Source: CAWAHD01 sp963781785 (GTDB lineage: Bacteria; Planctomycetota; Planctomycetia; Isosphaerales; Isosphaeraceae). From it: DNA of 64,000 nt. A program made the translations under genes and the position numbers. The stretch spans positions 3,348,001-3,412,000 of the forward strand of contig CAWAHD010000005.1 of assembly GCA_963781785.1 (NCBI GenBank), given 5' to 3'. Shown one piece after another: positions 26,401-35,157 of this stretch. Each line of letters opens with the position of its first letter. Positions within the stretch are counted from its first letter, which is position 1. The notes under the pieces are model-generated. The model did no database searches, was not told where the DNA came from, and saw nothing but the letters and a program-made list of their open reading frames with translations.

Positions 26401-28559
26401 CGAACAGTGCGGGTGCCGATACCATCAACTTTACGATCCCCGGCACCGGCCCGTTCGTCATCACGCCCGGCTCGGCACTTCCTGTGATCACGCGACCGAC
26501 CGTCATCAACGGCTACAGCCAGCCCGGTGCCCACACCAACTCGCTCTCGACCGGCGACAACGCCGTCATCATGATCCAGCTCGACGGCTCCACCTCGAGT
26601 GGCGCCGACGGCCTCGTCCTCGCAGGCGGCGGGATCACGGTGGAGGGCCTGTCGATCACGCACTTCAGCGACGGCATCCTCATTTCAGGTTCCGGAGCCA
26701 ACACCATCACCGGCAACTTCCTGGGCACCAATCCCACGGGAACGGCCCAGGGATACGGCAACCAGACCGGCATCGAGGTTCAGACCTCAGGAAACACCGT
26801 GGGCGGGAGCAAGGCCGCAGAGCGCAACGTGATCTCGGGGAATAACAACCAGGGCGTGCTGCTGGACGACGGTGCCTCCGGCAACGTGGTCGCAGGCAAC
26901 TACATCGGCACGGACGTCACCGGCAGCATGCGCATCGGCAACAATGGCGGCGGGGTCGTGCTCTACGACGCACCCACGAACACGATCGGCGGTTCCGCTT
27001 CGGGCGCCGGCAACTTGATCTCGGGCAACGGCAACGACGGCATTCAGGTTTCGTCGTCGAACAACGGGCCTGGCTCGCTGTCCACCGTCATTCAGGGAAA
27101 CGTGATCGGCCTGACTGCCCAGGGCAACCTGGCGCTGGGCAACAATAACAACGGCGTCGAGGTTGACTATGGATCGGGCACCTTGATCGGCGGCCCCAAA
27201 GCCGCCGACGCCAACGTCATCTCCGGCAACCAGGCCGGCGTCTACCTCCAGAATTCGGCCACCGGCGTTGCCATCGAAGGTAACTTGATCGGCACTGACG
27301 CCCGCGGCTACAAGGGCATCGGCAATCAGTATGACGGCGTCCTCTTGAGCGGTGCCGACAACACGGTCGGCGGCGCAGCCTCTGGCGACGGCAACGTGAT
27401 CTCCGGCAACGGCCGGGATGGCATCTCCGACGGAGTCTATGCCGGCTCGATCGGTTTCAACACCATCCAAGGCAACCTGATCGGCACCGACAGCACCGGC
27501 ACCGTCGCCCTGGGCAACGACCAGGACGGCATCGAGCTGGGCACACTCGGCGACATCGTGGGGGGTACGACGGCCGCCGCTCGCAATGTGATCTCGGGGA
27601 ACAGTCAGTACGGCCTGGTCATCGAGCGCGGCACCGCGGGCATCCTGGTCGAGGGGAATCACATCGGCACCGACTTGACCGGCAAAGAGCCGCTGGGCAA
27701 CGGCTCTGACGGCGTCCACATCCAGGATAATGCGCTCAACAACACGATCGGCGGCACCGCGGCCAAGGACGGCAACACGATCGCCTTTAACGGCGGGACC
27801 GGGGTCGCGGTGACCTCCAGTGCCGTCAGCAATCCCATCCTCACCAACGCGATCTTCGCCAACGCCAATCAAGGGATCGTGCTCTCCGGCAACGGCAACG
27901 ACCTCCAGGTCGCACCGACGCTCACCTCCGCCGTCAACAGCGGCTCCGTTACCACGGTGGCAGGAACGCTGACGGCGTCACCCGACACGAGCTACCAGAT
28001 CCAGCTCTTCGCCAACCCGGCAGCCGACCCGTCGGGTTTCGGCCAGGGGCAGACCTACCTGGCCACCAAAACGGTGGCAACCAACGGCAGCGGCGTGGCC
28101 AGCTTTACCTTCACGATCAAGCCGGCGCTTGCCGCCGGTGAGGTCGTCTCGGCGACCGACACCAGCCCGGCGAACAACACGTCGGCATTCTCGGCCGACG
28201 TGACGGTGACCAGCGCGTCAGCGCCGCCGGCAGTAAAAACGACTGCCGCGTTATCGGCCGCTACAGCCGCTACCGGGTCCACGACCACTGTGGCACTTGC
28301 GCCCTTGCCGGCTGGATCGAGCACCCCGGACAAGTCGGTCGTGACCGCCCTGGCGGTCGACCAGGTGCATGCCCAGAAACTCCGTGCCCCTGCCCGATCT
28401 TCGGTCGCACTAGAGCACGCCGCCAAGATCCGGACTGGCAATCCGCACCCTGGAACGATTCGGCGGTATCCTGATCAGACCATGCTGACCGGCCGCTCCC
28501 GAAACCGGATCGCTGCAAGGACGCCCAGCACGATAAAGGCCGCCATCGCAATGAGCTGA
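23466..28559 (+). CDS. Giant secreted right-handed beta-helix protein, paralog of the upstream gene
   Basis: 1697 codons, intact, starting 18 bases after its paralog's stop with GGAG before the ATG. The export box is VSLLESRRLLSQTF. Order: a first beta-helix block (~residues 50-760, repeats such as GNLIGTDVTGD and NTIGGAQAGAGNIIS), an Ig/cadherin-like domain (DDSYNTDENTTLTVAAPGVQ), then a second helix block nearly identical to that of the upstream gene. After LEHAAKI the C-terminus diverges from the paralog and its last 85 bases overlap an opposing gene, so the extreme C-terminus may be chimeric. Presumably cell-surface, co-transcribed with its paralog. Confidence 0.85.
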   Translation: MTWDMLRATSPDEGRKPLIRPDRSRRRHRRAALLGPVSLLESRRLLSQTFTVTNPVNDGSTGSLSWAILQVDEDTTDSTSSPDVIDFNIPGTGPFTMAAPGTNAPAGNPVVINGYSQPGSSPNTLTQGDNAVIQIVLTGSGGFGLYLSGGYSTLEGLAINDSDTDVALVNPNAPPFSNPPTPIAPLFGGDTVTGCFIGTDTTGLTAVPSGNQGTGVEVDEISNNTIGGTAPADRNIISTGATGDLNYGVWITGVDASNDVVEGNYIGTDATGTQALGNWQGISLYQSGTGNTIGGAQAGAGNIISGSIDAGLIINPGCNGTLVQGNLIGTDVTGDVGLPNGTETAGSPPGFQIAPGVAVYSVQNTIGGATPGAGNLISGNDADGIDIIPGGVLTSGSQGNLIEGNVIGTNLAGTQSLPNVNEGIGISGGAGYVTIGGSQTGAGNVISGNGSYGVFLGSGSGNNLLEGNLIGTTSDGAQALANSEGVDVQCPGNTIGGCQAGEGNVISGNSSYGVFLEQGTGNNLLLGNLIGTNESGTQALANSEGVLIQSPGNTIGGTEAGDRNVISGNTNGGIIVYTLSNLIQGNYIGTDVTGSSSVPNGYLSFNYVGGVVLLGNSNTLGGTTPGAGNVISGNGSDGVDMVGVSDNLIQGNLIGTGADGTEALGNAAGGISAFYGASDNTIGGLAAGADNVIANSQTRPGVNIGVSDSDDCPGNAILSNSIDNNGELGINLGFSSSPTQNMPGGPFQGPNDLQNYPVLTEVYTVTGVGTVITGTLNSEPNATFTIQLFDNPTPDPSGYGEGQTLLGTTTVTTDANGNASFTANFSVAVNAGDAISATATDASGNTSEFSEDFAAVLQDAPLEAVDDSYNTDENTTLTVAAPGVQANDFSVFGSAFTSVLESSPAHGTLTFSADGSFTYVPAKNFLGTDSFTYEDHLDGNTSNVASVTISVNSKTLMVTNTNESGPGSLRQAIDTADASNSAGADTINFTIPGTGPFVITPGSALPVITRPTVINGYSQPGAHTNSLSTGDNAVIMIQLDGSTSSGADGLVLAGGGITVEGLSITHFSDGILISGSGANTITGNFLGTNPTGTAQGYGNQTGIEVQTSGNTVGGSKAAERNVISGNNNQGVLLDDGASGNVVAGNYIGTDVTGSMRIGNNGGGVVLYDAPTNTIGGSASGAGNLISGNGNDGIQVSSSNNGPGSLSTVIQGNVIGLTAQGNLALGNNNNGVEVDYGSGTLIGGPKAADANVISGNQAGVYLQNSATGVAIEGNLIGTDARGYKGIGNQYDGVLLSGADNTVGGAASGDGNVISGNGRDGISDGVYAGSIGFNTIQGNLIGTDSTGTVALGNDQDGIELGTLGDIVGGTTAAARNVISGNSQYGLVIERGTAGILVEGNHIGTDLTGKEPLGNGSDGVHIQDNALNNTIGGTAAKDGNTIAFNGGTGVAVTSSAVSNPILTNAIFANANQGIVLSGNGNDLQVAPTLTSAVNSGSVTTVAGTLTASPDTSYQIQLFANPAADPSGFGQGQTYLATKTVATNGSGVASFTFTIKPALAAGEVVSATDTSPANNTSAFSADVTVTSASAPPAVKTTAALSAATAATGSTTTVALAPLPAGSSTPDKSVVTALAVDQVHAQKLRAPARSSVALEHAAKIRTGNPHPGTIRRYPDQTMLTGRSRNRIAARTPSTIKAAIAMS

Positions 28560-28717
28560 GTGGTCACGAAGGGCGCCTCGGACTGCGTGGGAGCCAGCGC
28601 CTTCAAGGCCGGCGCCTTCTGAAATGACTGCACAATCAAGACGAGGAATCCCGAGCCGATCGCCAGCAGGCTGATGACGACGTGTACGATCGTGTAGATT
28701 TGCATTCCGCTCATCAT
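28475..28717 (-). CDS. Two-helix membrane protein, internally shortened member of a longer family
   Basis: 80 residues, start at 28717 with GAGG upstream. It begins SGMQIYTIVHVVISLLAIGS and proceeds directly to IVQSFQKAPALKALAPTQSE, then a second helix AMAAFIVLGVLAAIRFR. In the full-length family as I know it, the opening TIVHVVISL segment and the closing VQxFQKxPALxALAPTQSExPF segment are separated by several more membrane helices (about 90 residues). Here they are joined in frame, a second example in this window of a family with its middle missing. It converges with and overlaps the beta-helix gene. Confidence 0.6.
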   Translation of the reverse strand: MMSGMQIYTIVHVVISLLAIGSGFLVLIVQSFQKAPALKALAPTQSEAPFVTTQLIAMAAFIVLGVLAAIRFRERPVSMV

Positions 28718-28875
28718 TCATACCTCGTCAGGCTCGCGGACTGGATCGCCAATCGAGATCCTGCGCGCGCCGCAATTGTCGCGCAGATCGATTGAAGGTT
28801 ACGATTGAGATGGTTCGTCGACACGAGTGTATCCATTTTGCCTGGTAGCCTTACCTGGGAGTATGCTGACAACCC

Positions 28876-29697
28876 ATGCGCCCGCGACTGCGCCCCGGCT
28901 CCTTCTACGGTGAGACGCTCAGGACTTACCGTACCCGCGAGCTCTTGCTCGCCGAGTCATTGTACCAGCCGTGGTGCAAGATACCCACGCACACGCACGA
29001 CCGTCCCTTCTGCTATCTGGTGCTTGCGGGCTCGTGTATGGAAACTTGCGGCACAAGGACTCGGACAGGCATACCCTCAAGCCTGGTGCTGCACCCGGCG
29101 GGGGAGGCCCATTCGGACGACTGGGCTGGCACGGGCGGACGTTGTCTCCACATCGAATTCGGCCCGTGCTGTGTGCAGCATGTACGCGAACACTCGCAGG
29201 TTCTGGACCAACCGGCGGAACACTGTGGCGGATCGCCGGTCTGGCTCGCCGCCCGGCTCTACCAGGAACTCCGGGCACCGGACAGCGTCTCGCCCCTGGT
29301 CGTCGACGGCCTGGCGCTCGAGCTGGTTGCGAGTGCTGCGCGGGACGCGGCCGGCAAAGGAACAAGCCACCCTCCGCTCTGGTTGGCTCGCGTGGAGGAG
29401 CTCCTGCGATCGCGGTTCCAGGATCCTCCGACGCTCGCGGAGCTGGCCTCTAGCGCCGGCGTCCACTCCGTGCACCTGGCGACCACATTCCGCCGGCATC
29501 TGCGTTGTACACCCGGCGAGTACGTCCGCCAGCGACGCGTCGAGTTCGCCTGCCGCCGGCTCGTGACGGGGACACCGCTCGTCGAGATCGCCTTGGACGC
29601 CGGCTTTGCTCACCAGAGCCATTTCTGCCGGGTTTTCAAGACCGTGACCGGCATGACGCCCACTGCCTACCGGCAATTGTTCACGTCCAGAGCTTAA
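28876..29697 (+). CDS. AraC/XylS-family transcriptional regulator
   Basis: 273 residues. The N-terminal half is a small cupin-like sensor (IPTHTHDRPFCYLVLAG, metal/ligand-type His). The C-terminal ~100 residues are the double HTH: LAELASSAGVHSVHLATTFR for the first, and VEIALDAGFAHQSHFCRVFK with the classical GMTPTAYRQ ending for the second. No membrane segment; a cytoplasmic one-component regulator. It lies 102 bp upstream of a serine hydrolase gene on the same strand, a plausible target. Confidence 0.9.
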   Translation: MRPRLRPGSFYGETLRTYRTRELLLAESLYQPWCKIPTHTHDRPFCYLVLAGSCMETCGTRTRTGIPSSLVLHPAGEAHSDDWAGTGGRCLHIEFGPCCVQHVREHSQVLDQPAEHCGGSPVWLAARLYQELRAPDSVSPLVVDGLALELVASAARDAAGKGTSHPPLWLARVEELLRSRFQDPPTLAELASSAGVHSVHLATTFRRHLRCTPGEYVRQRRVEFACRRLVTGTPLVEIALDAGFAHQSHFCRVFKTVTGMTPTAYRQLFTSRA

Positions 29698-29799
29698 TCC
29701 CGGACAAATCGCTCGGTTCGGTGCAAGACGTGGCCCTCCCACGGGGTCTACACTGGCCTGTGCGGAGAGTAGGTTCACCGTCCCGCTGGAGAGCAACCC

Positions 29800-31584
29800 A
29801 TGGTCCCGCGCTTGCCGGCATTCCTGTTCTCTATCGTCAGCCTTGGCCTGAGTAGCCAGCCTGCTGCTCCGAGCCGCGAATCGGCAGCCGGGAACGGTCC
29901 TCGTCCCACGGGGGACATGCGAGCCGAAAGGCCGGATTACACGTCAGTCATCGAGAGCTTGCGGCGCGACATGCCGAAGCTCCTGGCCGACAACCACGTC
30001 CCGGGCGCCTCTGTGGCCCTCGTGGACGACCAGGCGGTCATCTGGGCAGAGGGATTTGGTTTCACCGACCGATCCGGGAAGACGCGGATCACGGCGGACA
30101 CCCCCTTCAGCCTCCAGTCGATTTCCAAGACCTACACCGCCCTTCTCTTCTTGAGGGCCATGGATCAGGGACGTTTCACGCTCGACGAGCCATTGAAGAA
30201 TGCGGTGCCGGGATTCAGCGTCCGCTCTCGGTGGGGCAAAGCGGAGGCCGACGAGATCACGTTTCGCCACCTGCTCAGCCATTGGGCGGGCCTCTGTCAT
30301 GAGGCACCGGTCGGCAACAACTTCGGCGACTGGCACTGCAAGTTCGATGAGCACGTCCGGAGCATCTCCGACACCTGGCTGAAGTGCCGCGTGGGGGAAC
30401 GGTTCCGCTATTCCAACCTGGGCTATGACCTCGCCGGTTACGCGCTCCAGCTCCGGGCGGGAAAGCCGTTCCCACGACTGATGCGCGAGGAATTGCTCGA
30501 ACCTTTGGGCATGAAGGCGAGTACGTTCGATCAGGCCGAAGCGCTCGCCAACCCGAACCGCGCCCGCGGCCACACCGAGGGGAAGGAGGTGCCTCCGCTC
30601 GAGATTCCCATGCTCGCCGCGGGGGGGATGTACTCGACCGCGCGCGACATGGCGAAGTTCATTTCGCTCCACCTGGCCGGCGGGATCGCCCAGGGCCGAC
30701 GCGTCATCAGCGCTCCTGCCCTGAAAACCATGTACACACCGCAGTTTCCACTTCCGGGACAAAAAGCGGGGTATGGCCTGGGCGTCAACAACCGGCCGTA
30801 TCACGGGGCCACGCTCCTTTTCCATGGCGGCGGGGGCTACGGGTACTCGACCGACCAGCGCTGGGTGCCGGGGTACAAACTCGGCGTCGTCATCCTGAGT
30901 AACGGGGACGGAGGGGATAACTTCGTGGCTGACCTGTCCGACCAGACTCTGACGGACATGATCCGTGCCAAGCTGAGGGCTTTGCCTCCGGACGAGCCAC
31001 TCTCCTGGACGCGGGAGCCCGTCATCGCACTCAAGCTCGAAGAACTTCGGCCGCTGGAAGGAAGTTACCTGGTCGGGGGTCAGTTGATTACGTTCCGGCT
31101 GGAAGGCGACCGGCTGCACATCGTCCGAGGAAAACGCAGTGAGCCCCTGGACGCACACTCGCCGACGCGGTTCAGTCGCGGCCTCAATCTTTACGAGTTC
31201 GTGCTCGACGACCGGGGCCGAGTGCGCGAGGTCCAGAATCATGGGGACAACGGCGTGAGCTTCCTCGTGCTCAACGACTCCCCGCGCGACCCGGCAGGGC
31301 CGGCCAAGCGAGAATGGGCGCGGTTTTTCGGCGCGTACCACGCCCAGGCGTACGGTCAGGACGACGAAAGTTCAGTCGCGCTCAGAAACGGCCATCTGTA
31401 CTGGAACGGCCGGCTCAAGCTGACGGAATACCACCCAGGCCTGTTCTTCACGGCCGATGGTGACTCGGTGCAGTTCGGCGAGGATACGGTCGAGTATGCC
31501 AACCGGCATTACCGCCGGGTGAAGAGACCGTCCGTCGGCCGCGCGACGGACCCCGGTAAGTCCGCAACGGCGATACCACGCTGA
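29800..31584 (+). CDS. Secreted class-C beta-lactamase-like serine hydrolase
   Basis: 594 residues with an N-terminal signal (VPRLPAFLFSIVSLGLSSQP). The beta-lactamase fold is complete: SxxK in FSLQSISKTYTALL (nucleophile Ser and Lys), the tyrosine motif RYSNLGYDLAGY and the third element HGGGGYGYST. A C-terminal ~200-residue extension of beta strands (YLVGGQLITFRLEGDRLHIV) resembles the DUF3471-type tail of such hydrolases. Family members are mostly peptidases or esterases rather than antibiotic-resistance enzymes. Possibly controlled by the adjacent AraC regulator. Confidence 0.9.
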   Translation: MVPRLPAFLFSIVSLGLSSQPAAPSRESAAGNGPRPTGDMRAERPDYTSVIESLRRDMPKLLADNHVPGASVALVDDQAVIWAEGFGFTDRSGKTRITADTPFSLQSISKTYTALLFLRAMDQGRFTLDEPLKNAVPGFSVRSRWGKAEADEITFRHLLSHWAGLCHEAPVGNNFGDWHCKFDEHVRSISDTWLKCRVGERFRYSNLGYDLAGYALQLRAGKPFPRLMREELLEPLGMKASTFDQAEALANPNRARGHTEGKEVPPLEIPMLAAGGMYSTARDMAKFISLHLAGGIAQGRRVISAPALKTMYTPQFPLPGQKAGYGLGVNNRPYHGATLLFHGGGGYGYSTDQRWVPGYKLGVVILSNGDGGDNFVADLSDQTLTDMIRAKLRALPPDEPLSWTREPVIALKLEELRPLEGSYLVGGQLITFRLEGDRLHIVRGKRSEPLDAHSPTRFSRGLNLYEFVLDDRGRVREVQNHGDNGVSFLVLNDSPRDPAGPAKREWARFFGAYHAQAYGQDDESSVALRNGHLYWNGRLKLTEYHPGLFFTADGDSVQFGEDTVEYANRHYRRVKRPSVGRATDPGKSATAIPR

Positions 31585-31688
31585 TGGCGGCGAGCCGGAG
31601 CGGAAGCCTCGATAAGAGCAGGGAGCGGATGCTCGTAGGCAGTGGGGTCACTGATCAGCTCGGCACCAAGCGGTGACCGGCCGGCCGC

Positions 31689-31732
31689 GCCACGCCGACG
31701 CGTGGCACGGCGACCAAGCCCGGAAGCCGGGC
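31689..31732. terminator. Two adjacent hairpins between convergent genes
   Basis: GCCACGC-CGAC-GCGTGGC (31689-31706) and GCCCGG-AAG-CCGGGC (31718-31732) lie between the serine hydrolase and the opposing LolA-like gene. Neither is followed by a T run on either strand, so a bidirectional terminator role is only suggested by position. Confidence 0.4.
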
Positions 31733-31758
31733 CTGGCCGGTTGACTCGCCTTGCCTCG

Positions 31759-32502
31759 TCACTTCGGTTCGGTAAATACGTCGGGATCAACCTTGTCGAG
31801 CACCTTGAATTCCGTCACTTCAAGGTCCTGGAACTTCTCGCCGTCGCGTTTCATCGAGATCTTGGTGGCCTTCTTGATCCCGCCCATGTCTTTGTAGTCG
31901 GCGAAGGTCGTCTCCATGGTGGTCTCCTGCCCCTGGAACCCGACAACCGTGGCTACCTCTTTGACCGGCAGGCCGCTCTCCTTGTCGAAGAACAGGGTGA
32001 AGGTCTTGCTGTCGGGCCCGGTGACTTTCAAGACGAGAGCCGGTTTGTCGCCGACCTTCTCCTGGCCGGCTGCCTCGCATTTGAAGCCCTCTTTGGTGAG
32101 CGGCACCAGAGTGATCGGGATGACATCGAGGTAGATGCGGCGCTTCTCATTGGCGACGGCGTCGCCTTCAATGTCGCTGGAGTTGTCGCCGAACTTGCGC
32201 CAGCCTTTGTCGCCGGCGAGCACGATGACGCCGTGGAACTGGTCGTTGCCGAACTCCCGGCGGTAATGATCGAGGCCCTTGTACGTCATCTCGGTCGTGG
32301 TGTCGCTCTCGTTACCGCCAAACACGACGGTCCCCTTGGCTTTGAGCGAGAACGCCTCGACCTTGCCAAGCTTTTCCGCGCCGCCCATGGCCGTGATGGC
32401 CTTGTCCAGGATGGATTTCGCATCCGGACCCTCCGCCCGGGAACGACTGGTCACGACGAACACGAGGGTCGTTGCAAGAATCGCACCGAGAAACCGCTTC
32501 AT
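31759..32502 (-). CDS. Secreted LolA/LppX-fold protein (outer-membrane lipoprotein-sorting-like)
   Basis: 247 residues with a clear signal peptide (MKRFLGAILATTLVFVV to SRA-EG). The pattern AKSILDKAITAMGGAEKLGK followed by KAKGTVVFGG at the N-terminus and KTFTLFFDKESGLPVKEVAT later is typical of the LolA-like half-barrel family of secreted planctomycete proteins. These carry hydrophobic cargo in the periplasm, but the cargo here is unknown. A single-gene unit by spacing: opposite to the gene on its left, 235 bp from the gene on its right. Confidence 0.75.
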   Translation of the reverse strand: MKRFLGAILATTLVFVVTSRSRAEGPDAKSILDKAITAMGGAEKLGKVEAFSLKAKGTVVFGGNESDTTTEMTYKGLDHYRREFGNDQFHGVIVLAGDKGWRKFGDNSSDIEGDAVANEKRRIYLDVIPITLVPLTKEGFKCEAAGQEKVGDKPALVLKVTGPDSKTFTLFFDKESGLPVKEVATVVGFQGQETTMETTFADYKDMGGIKKATKISMKRDGEKFQDLEVTEFKVLDKVDPDVFTEPK

Positions 32503-32737
32503 CAGATCACCTCGCTGTGTGGGAAAGGAGTATCGAAGGGAGATGAATCGCGTCCTTGTTCAGAATCGCTCTGCCGCGCCACGTGCTAACACGGAACCCG
32601 GTCGGTCAGCGATCAGTGGGTGATTCTCGCCGATCTTCGGGCCTGATGCCAGTGCCCAGATCATACTCGCAAGCGCGGTGGGCAGTTGCTCTCTCCGGGG
32701 TGCACGGCGCGTCGCATCCATTGCTGCCGCGAATCGA

Positions 32738-33538
32738 CTAGCCCGGACGGCGCGGCCAGACCCCGAAAATCGTCAGGCCGACGAACCAGAACGACGGGTC
32801 GTCGAAGGCCTGGCGCCGTTCTTCGAAGTCGAGATCGGTGACCCCTTCCTGGGCGATCACGCGTTCGCGGAGCAGCTCGTCGGTCATCTGAAAGAATCGC
32901 GCGATCGGTCCGCCGCCCTTGCCGGTCAAGGTCACGCCGTCATGGCCGAACTCCGGGATGCCTAGCCTGTCCACCAGAATGGGCAGGCGGCGGCCGAAGT
33001 CGGGATCAAGGGGACCCACGGCCTTGAGGGCGGCCCTCAGCGCCCGCGAGCTGCGGTTGAACGCTGCGGCGCGGGGGTGCTCCGGGTCGGCAGCGCCGAA
33101 GGAGCGCGAATCGCCGTCCTCGGCGAGCAGCCACCCGCCGGGCCGCAGGGCATCGAACAGCCGCCGGATGGCCCACAACGGATCGGGGAGGTGCTCCAGG
33201 ACCATGCGACAGTGGACGAGGTCGTACTCGGCCGGTTCCAGCTCGTCGTGGAGAAGGTTATGCCGGCGGATTTCGAGGTTGGGTGTGTCGAGCCCGACGA
33301 GGAAGCGAGGGTTGAGGTCGGTCGCCACCACGCGCCCGCCGGGACCGACTCGCTCCGCCAGCCAGCGGGCGATGGAGCCATCGCCGGCGCCCACCTCAAG
33401 GCAACGCCAACCTGGGCCGACTCCCAGCCCGGTCAGCCGGCAGGTCGTGATCGGGTCGGTGATCTGCGTCAGGAGGGCCAGCCGCTCGCGCTCGAACGCC
33501 TCCGGACTGTCCTTTGCAAAATAGCGATTCCCCGTCAT
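32738..33538 (-). CDS. Class I SAM-dependent methyltransferase
   Basis: 266 residues, ATG behind AGAGGAG. Motif I is CLEVGAGDGSIARWL (SAM-binding Gly loop), with the acidic residue of motif II in VVATDLNPRFL, the post-I strand YDLVHCRMVLEHLPDP and motif IV GGWLLAEDGDS. All Rossmann elements are present. The C-terminal cap is helical and gives no substrate clue. It begins 11 bases after the stop of the unrecognised 535-residue gene, so the two should be one transcript; a functional link is inference. Confidence 0.85.
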   Translation of the reverse strand: MTGNRYFAKDSPEAFERERLALLTQITDPITTCRLTGLGVGPGWRCLEVGAGDGSIARWLAERVGPGGRVVATDLNPRFLVGLDTPNLEIRRHNLLHDELEPAEYDLVHCRMVLEHLPDPLWAIRRLFDALRPGGWLLAEDGDSRSFGAADPEHPRAAAFNRSSRALRAALKAVGPLDPDFGRRLPILVDRLGIPEFGHDGVTLTGKGGGPIARFFQMTDELLRERVIAQEGVTDLDFEERRQAFDDPSFWFVGLTIFGVWPRRPG

Positions 33539-33549
33539 GACGGCTCCTC

Positions 33550-35157
33550 TTATCCCGAGATCAGGCCGAGATACCTTGCCAGAATCGTCAGGGATTCTTG
33601 CTTCGTCTTGGCATCGACCCCGGTCGCGCCTTCGATGTAGCTCATGATGCCGGTGTACGTCGCGTACTCGACGTATTTCCGGGACAGACCCGCCGCGATC
33701 GAAGCCACGACTTCAGCGATCACCTCGTTCTCCAGGGCCGCGATCGCAACGCCCCGGATCAGTCCGCCGACGATGCTGCGCACGCTCTTCTCGGCGCTCG
33801 TCCCCCCGAATGCGACAATCCTGCCAACCAGGTCGGAGTAATCAAAGTTATCGCCGTTCTCGTCGATCGACCTTCCCGAGTCGACCGCGCAGTCTCCGTG
33901 CTCCTGTCCGGTGGTGCCATCCTTGATGAAAGTGCACTCGATATTACCCATGATCACTCCGGCCCTCCAGCATGTAAACCTCGTCTGGAGCGCACTCGTT
34001 CCGTTCTTGATCTTCGCGACCGCGCCGGTTGCGGAAACCGCCGACGCGAGCTGGCTCACGTAGGTTGGATCGAGCGCTGCGATCCTTGCCAGGACCAGCC
34101 GGGCCACTCCCGAACGTACAAGCGGGAGCACCCCCGCGGCCGACTTCATCGGGTCGCATACGACCGGGATCAGGTCGCCGGCTTTGAGATCAAGGATCGC
34201 CTGCGGGACCGGTTCCACTGCGGTTCCCGCGTACCCCGCGATCAGAAGCTGTCTTGCCTCCATCGTGGTGAGGCTCAGGAGTCGCATCGAATCATTCTCG
34301 GCGATCGATCCGAGCTCAACGGCCCTCAAGAGCGTGGCCAGGTCGTCCGTCGTTGCACCGGCAGCGCCAGCGCGGGCACGGCAGTCGCGGTACGCGCTCA
34401 GGATGTCGGCCGAATAGAATTTGACCCCAAAGAGCTGATCGCCGAGAAACTCGACGAGCACCGAGACGATCGCGCCGGCGAGTTGTGGGGAGATTTGTTT
34501 GAGGTCGAGGCCAGTCGGGGCGGCGACCAGGCTATTGAGGTCAAAGCTCAGGGCGTTGCCGTTGCGGTCGACGAACTGGCCGGCGAACAGGTCTGTCATG
34601 TAGGTCTTGAGCGCAGTGCCGAACTGGTTGAGCCACTGCTTGGGGCGGGGGCCCTGCCAGATCTCGTCAGCCGGATTCAGCCGGGTCAAGTCGTTGACGT
34701 GCTGGTAATAGCTTTTCAAACTCCCGAAATCGATCGGGATGACCTCGCGGAGCAACGGCGGCGACCAGAGCGGCGCCAGGGTGTCCCTGCCGTAGCGGGA
34801 CGCGCTCCCGAACCCGACGAGCGGCAGGGTCTGGGCGGACAGCTCGTTGTGCAGGTTTTCGAGAAACGGACCGAACTGATCGACCAGCGGTATGCCGCAG
34901 TCATTGAGAACAGACACTCCCGCAGCAGCCGGCACGGCCTTCGCGTTCGGCAACAGCGGTGATAACGGGCATTTGTAGTCGAGCGTTCCAGCCCGATCGG
35001 CTGCGACGAGATCGCGGGCTCCGTCGATCGCCTGTGCCACACACTGGTTCAACACATCAAAGGCGTTTGCCAGATTCACCTGGCTCGCATCCAACGTCAC
35101 GGCGACGCCGAGACACGTTCGAGATACCGGAGCAGCCGTTTTCGTGAGCGTGGTCAT
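33550..35157 (-). CDS. Unrecognised 535-residue soluble protein
   Basis: Start chosen at the ATG at 35157 (MTTLTKTAAPVSRTCLGVAV); the upstream open frame to 35439 is low-complexity. No signal peptide. The N-terminal ~70 residues look like a helical domain (NAFDVLNQCVAQAIDGARDL). The middle is rich in aromatic/Pro loops (DEIWQGPRPKQWLNQFGTAL). The C-terminal ~150 residues are Gly/Ala-rich with hydrophobic helices (SIVGGLIRGVAIAALENEVI). Nine Cys are scattered. I recognise no family. It is followed immediately by a methyltransferase. Base composition and codon use look native and the frame is unbroken over 1.6 kb. Confidence 0.7.
   Translation of the reverse strand: MTTLTKTAAPVSRTCLGVAVTLDASQVNLANAFDVLNQCVAQAIDGARDLVAADRAGTLDYKCPLSPLLPNAKAVPAAAGVSVLNDCGIPLVDQFGPFLENLHNELSAQTLPLVGFGSASRYGRDTLAPLWSPPLLREVIPIDFGSLKSYYQHVNDLTRLNPADEIWQGPRPKQWLNQFGTALKTYMTDLFAGQFVDRNGNALSFDLNSLVAAPTGLDLKQISPQLAGAIVSVLVEFLGDQLFGVKFYSADILSAYRDCRARAGAAGATTDDLATLLRAVELGSIAENDSMRLLSLTTMEARQLLIAGYAGTAVEPVPQAILDLKAGDLIPVVCDPMKSAAGVLPLVRSGVARLVLARIAALDPTYVSQLASAVSATGAVAKIKNGTSALQTRFTCWRAGVIMGNIECTFIKDGTTGQEHGDCAVDSGRSIDENGDNFDYSDLVGRIVAFGGTSAEKSVRSIVGGLIRGVAIAALENEVIAEVVASIAAGLSRKYVEYATYTGIMSYIEGATGVDAKTKQESLTILARYLGLISG

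Noticed and set aside
29944..31341. 465-codon minus-strand frame
   Set aside because: Antisense to the serine hydrolase with intact catalytic motifs; no domain features.
33598..34962. 454-codon plus-strand frame opposite the unrecognised protein
   Set aside because: Arg/Asp-rich composition typical of a shadow frame; the minus-strand frame has a better start context and is followed at 11 bp by a well-supported methyltransferase.
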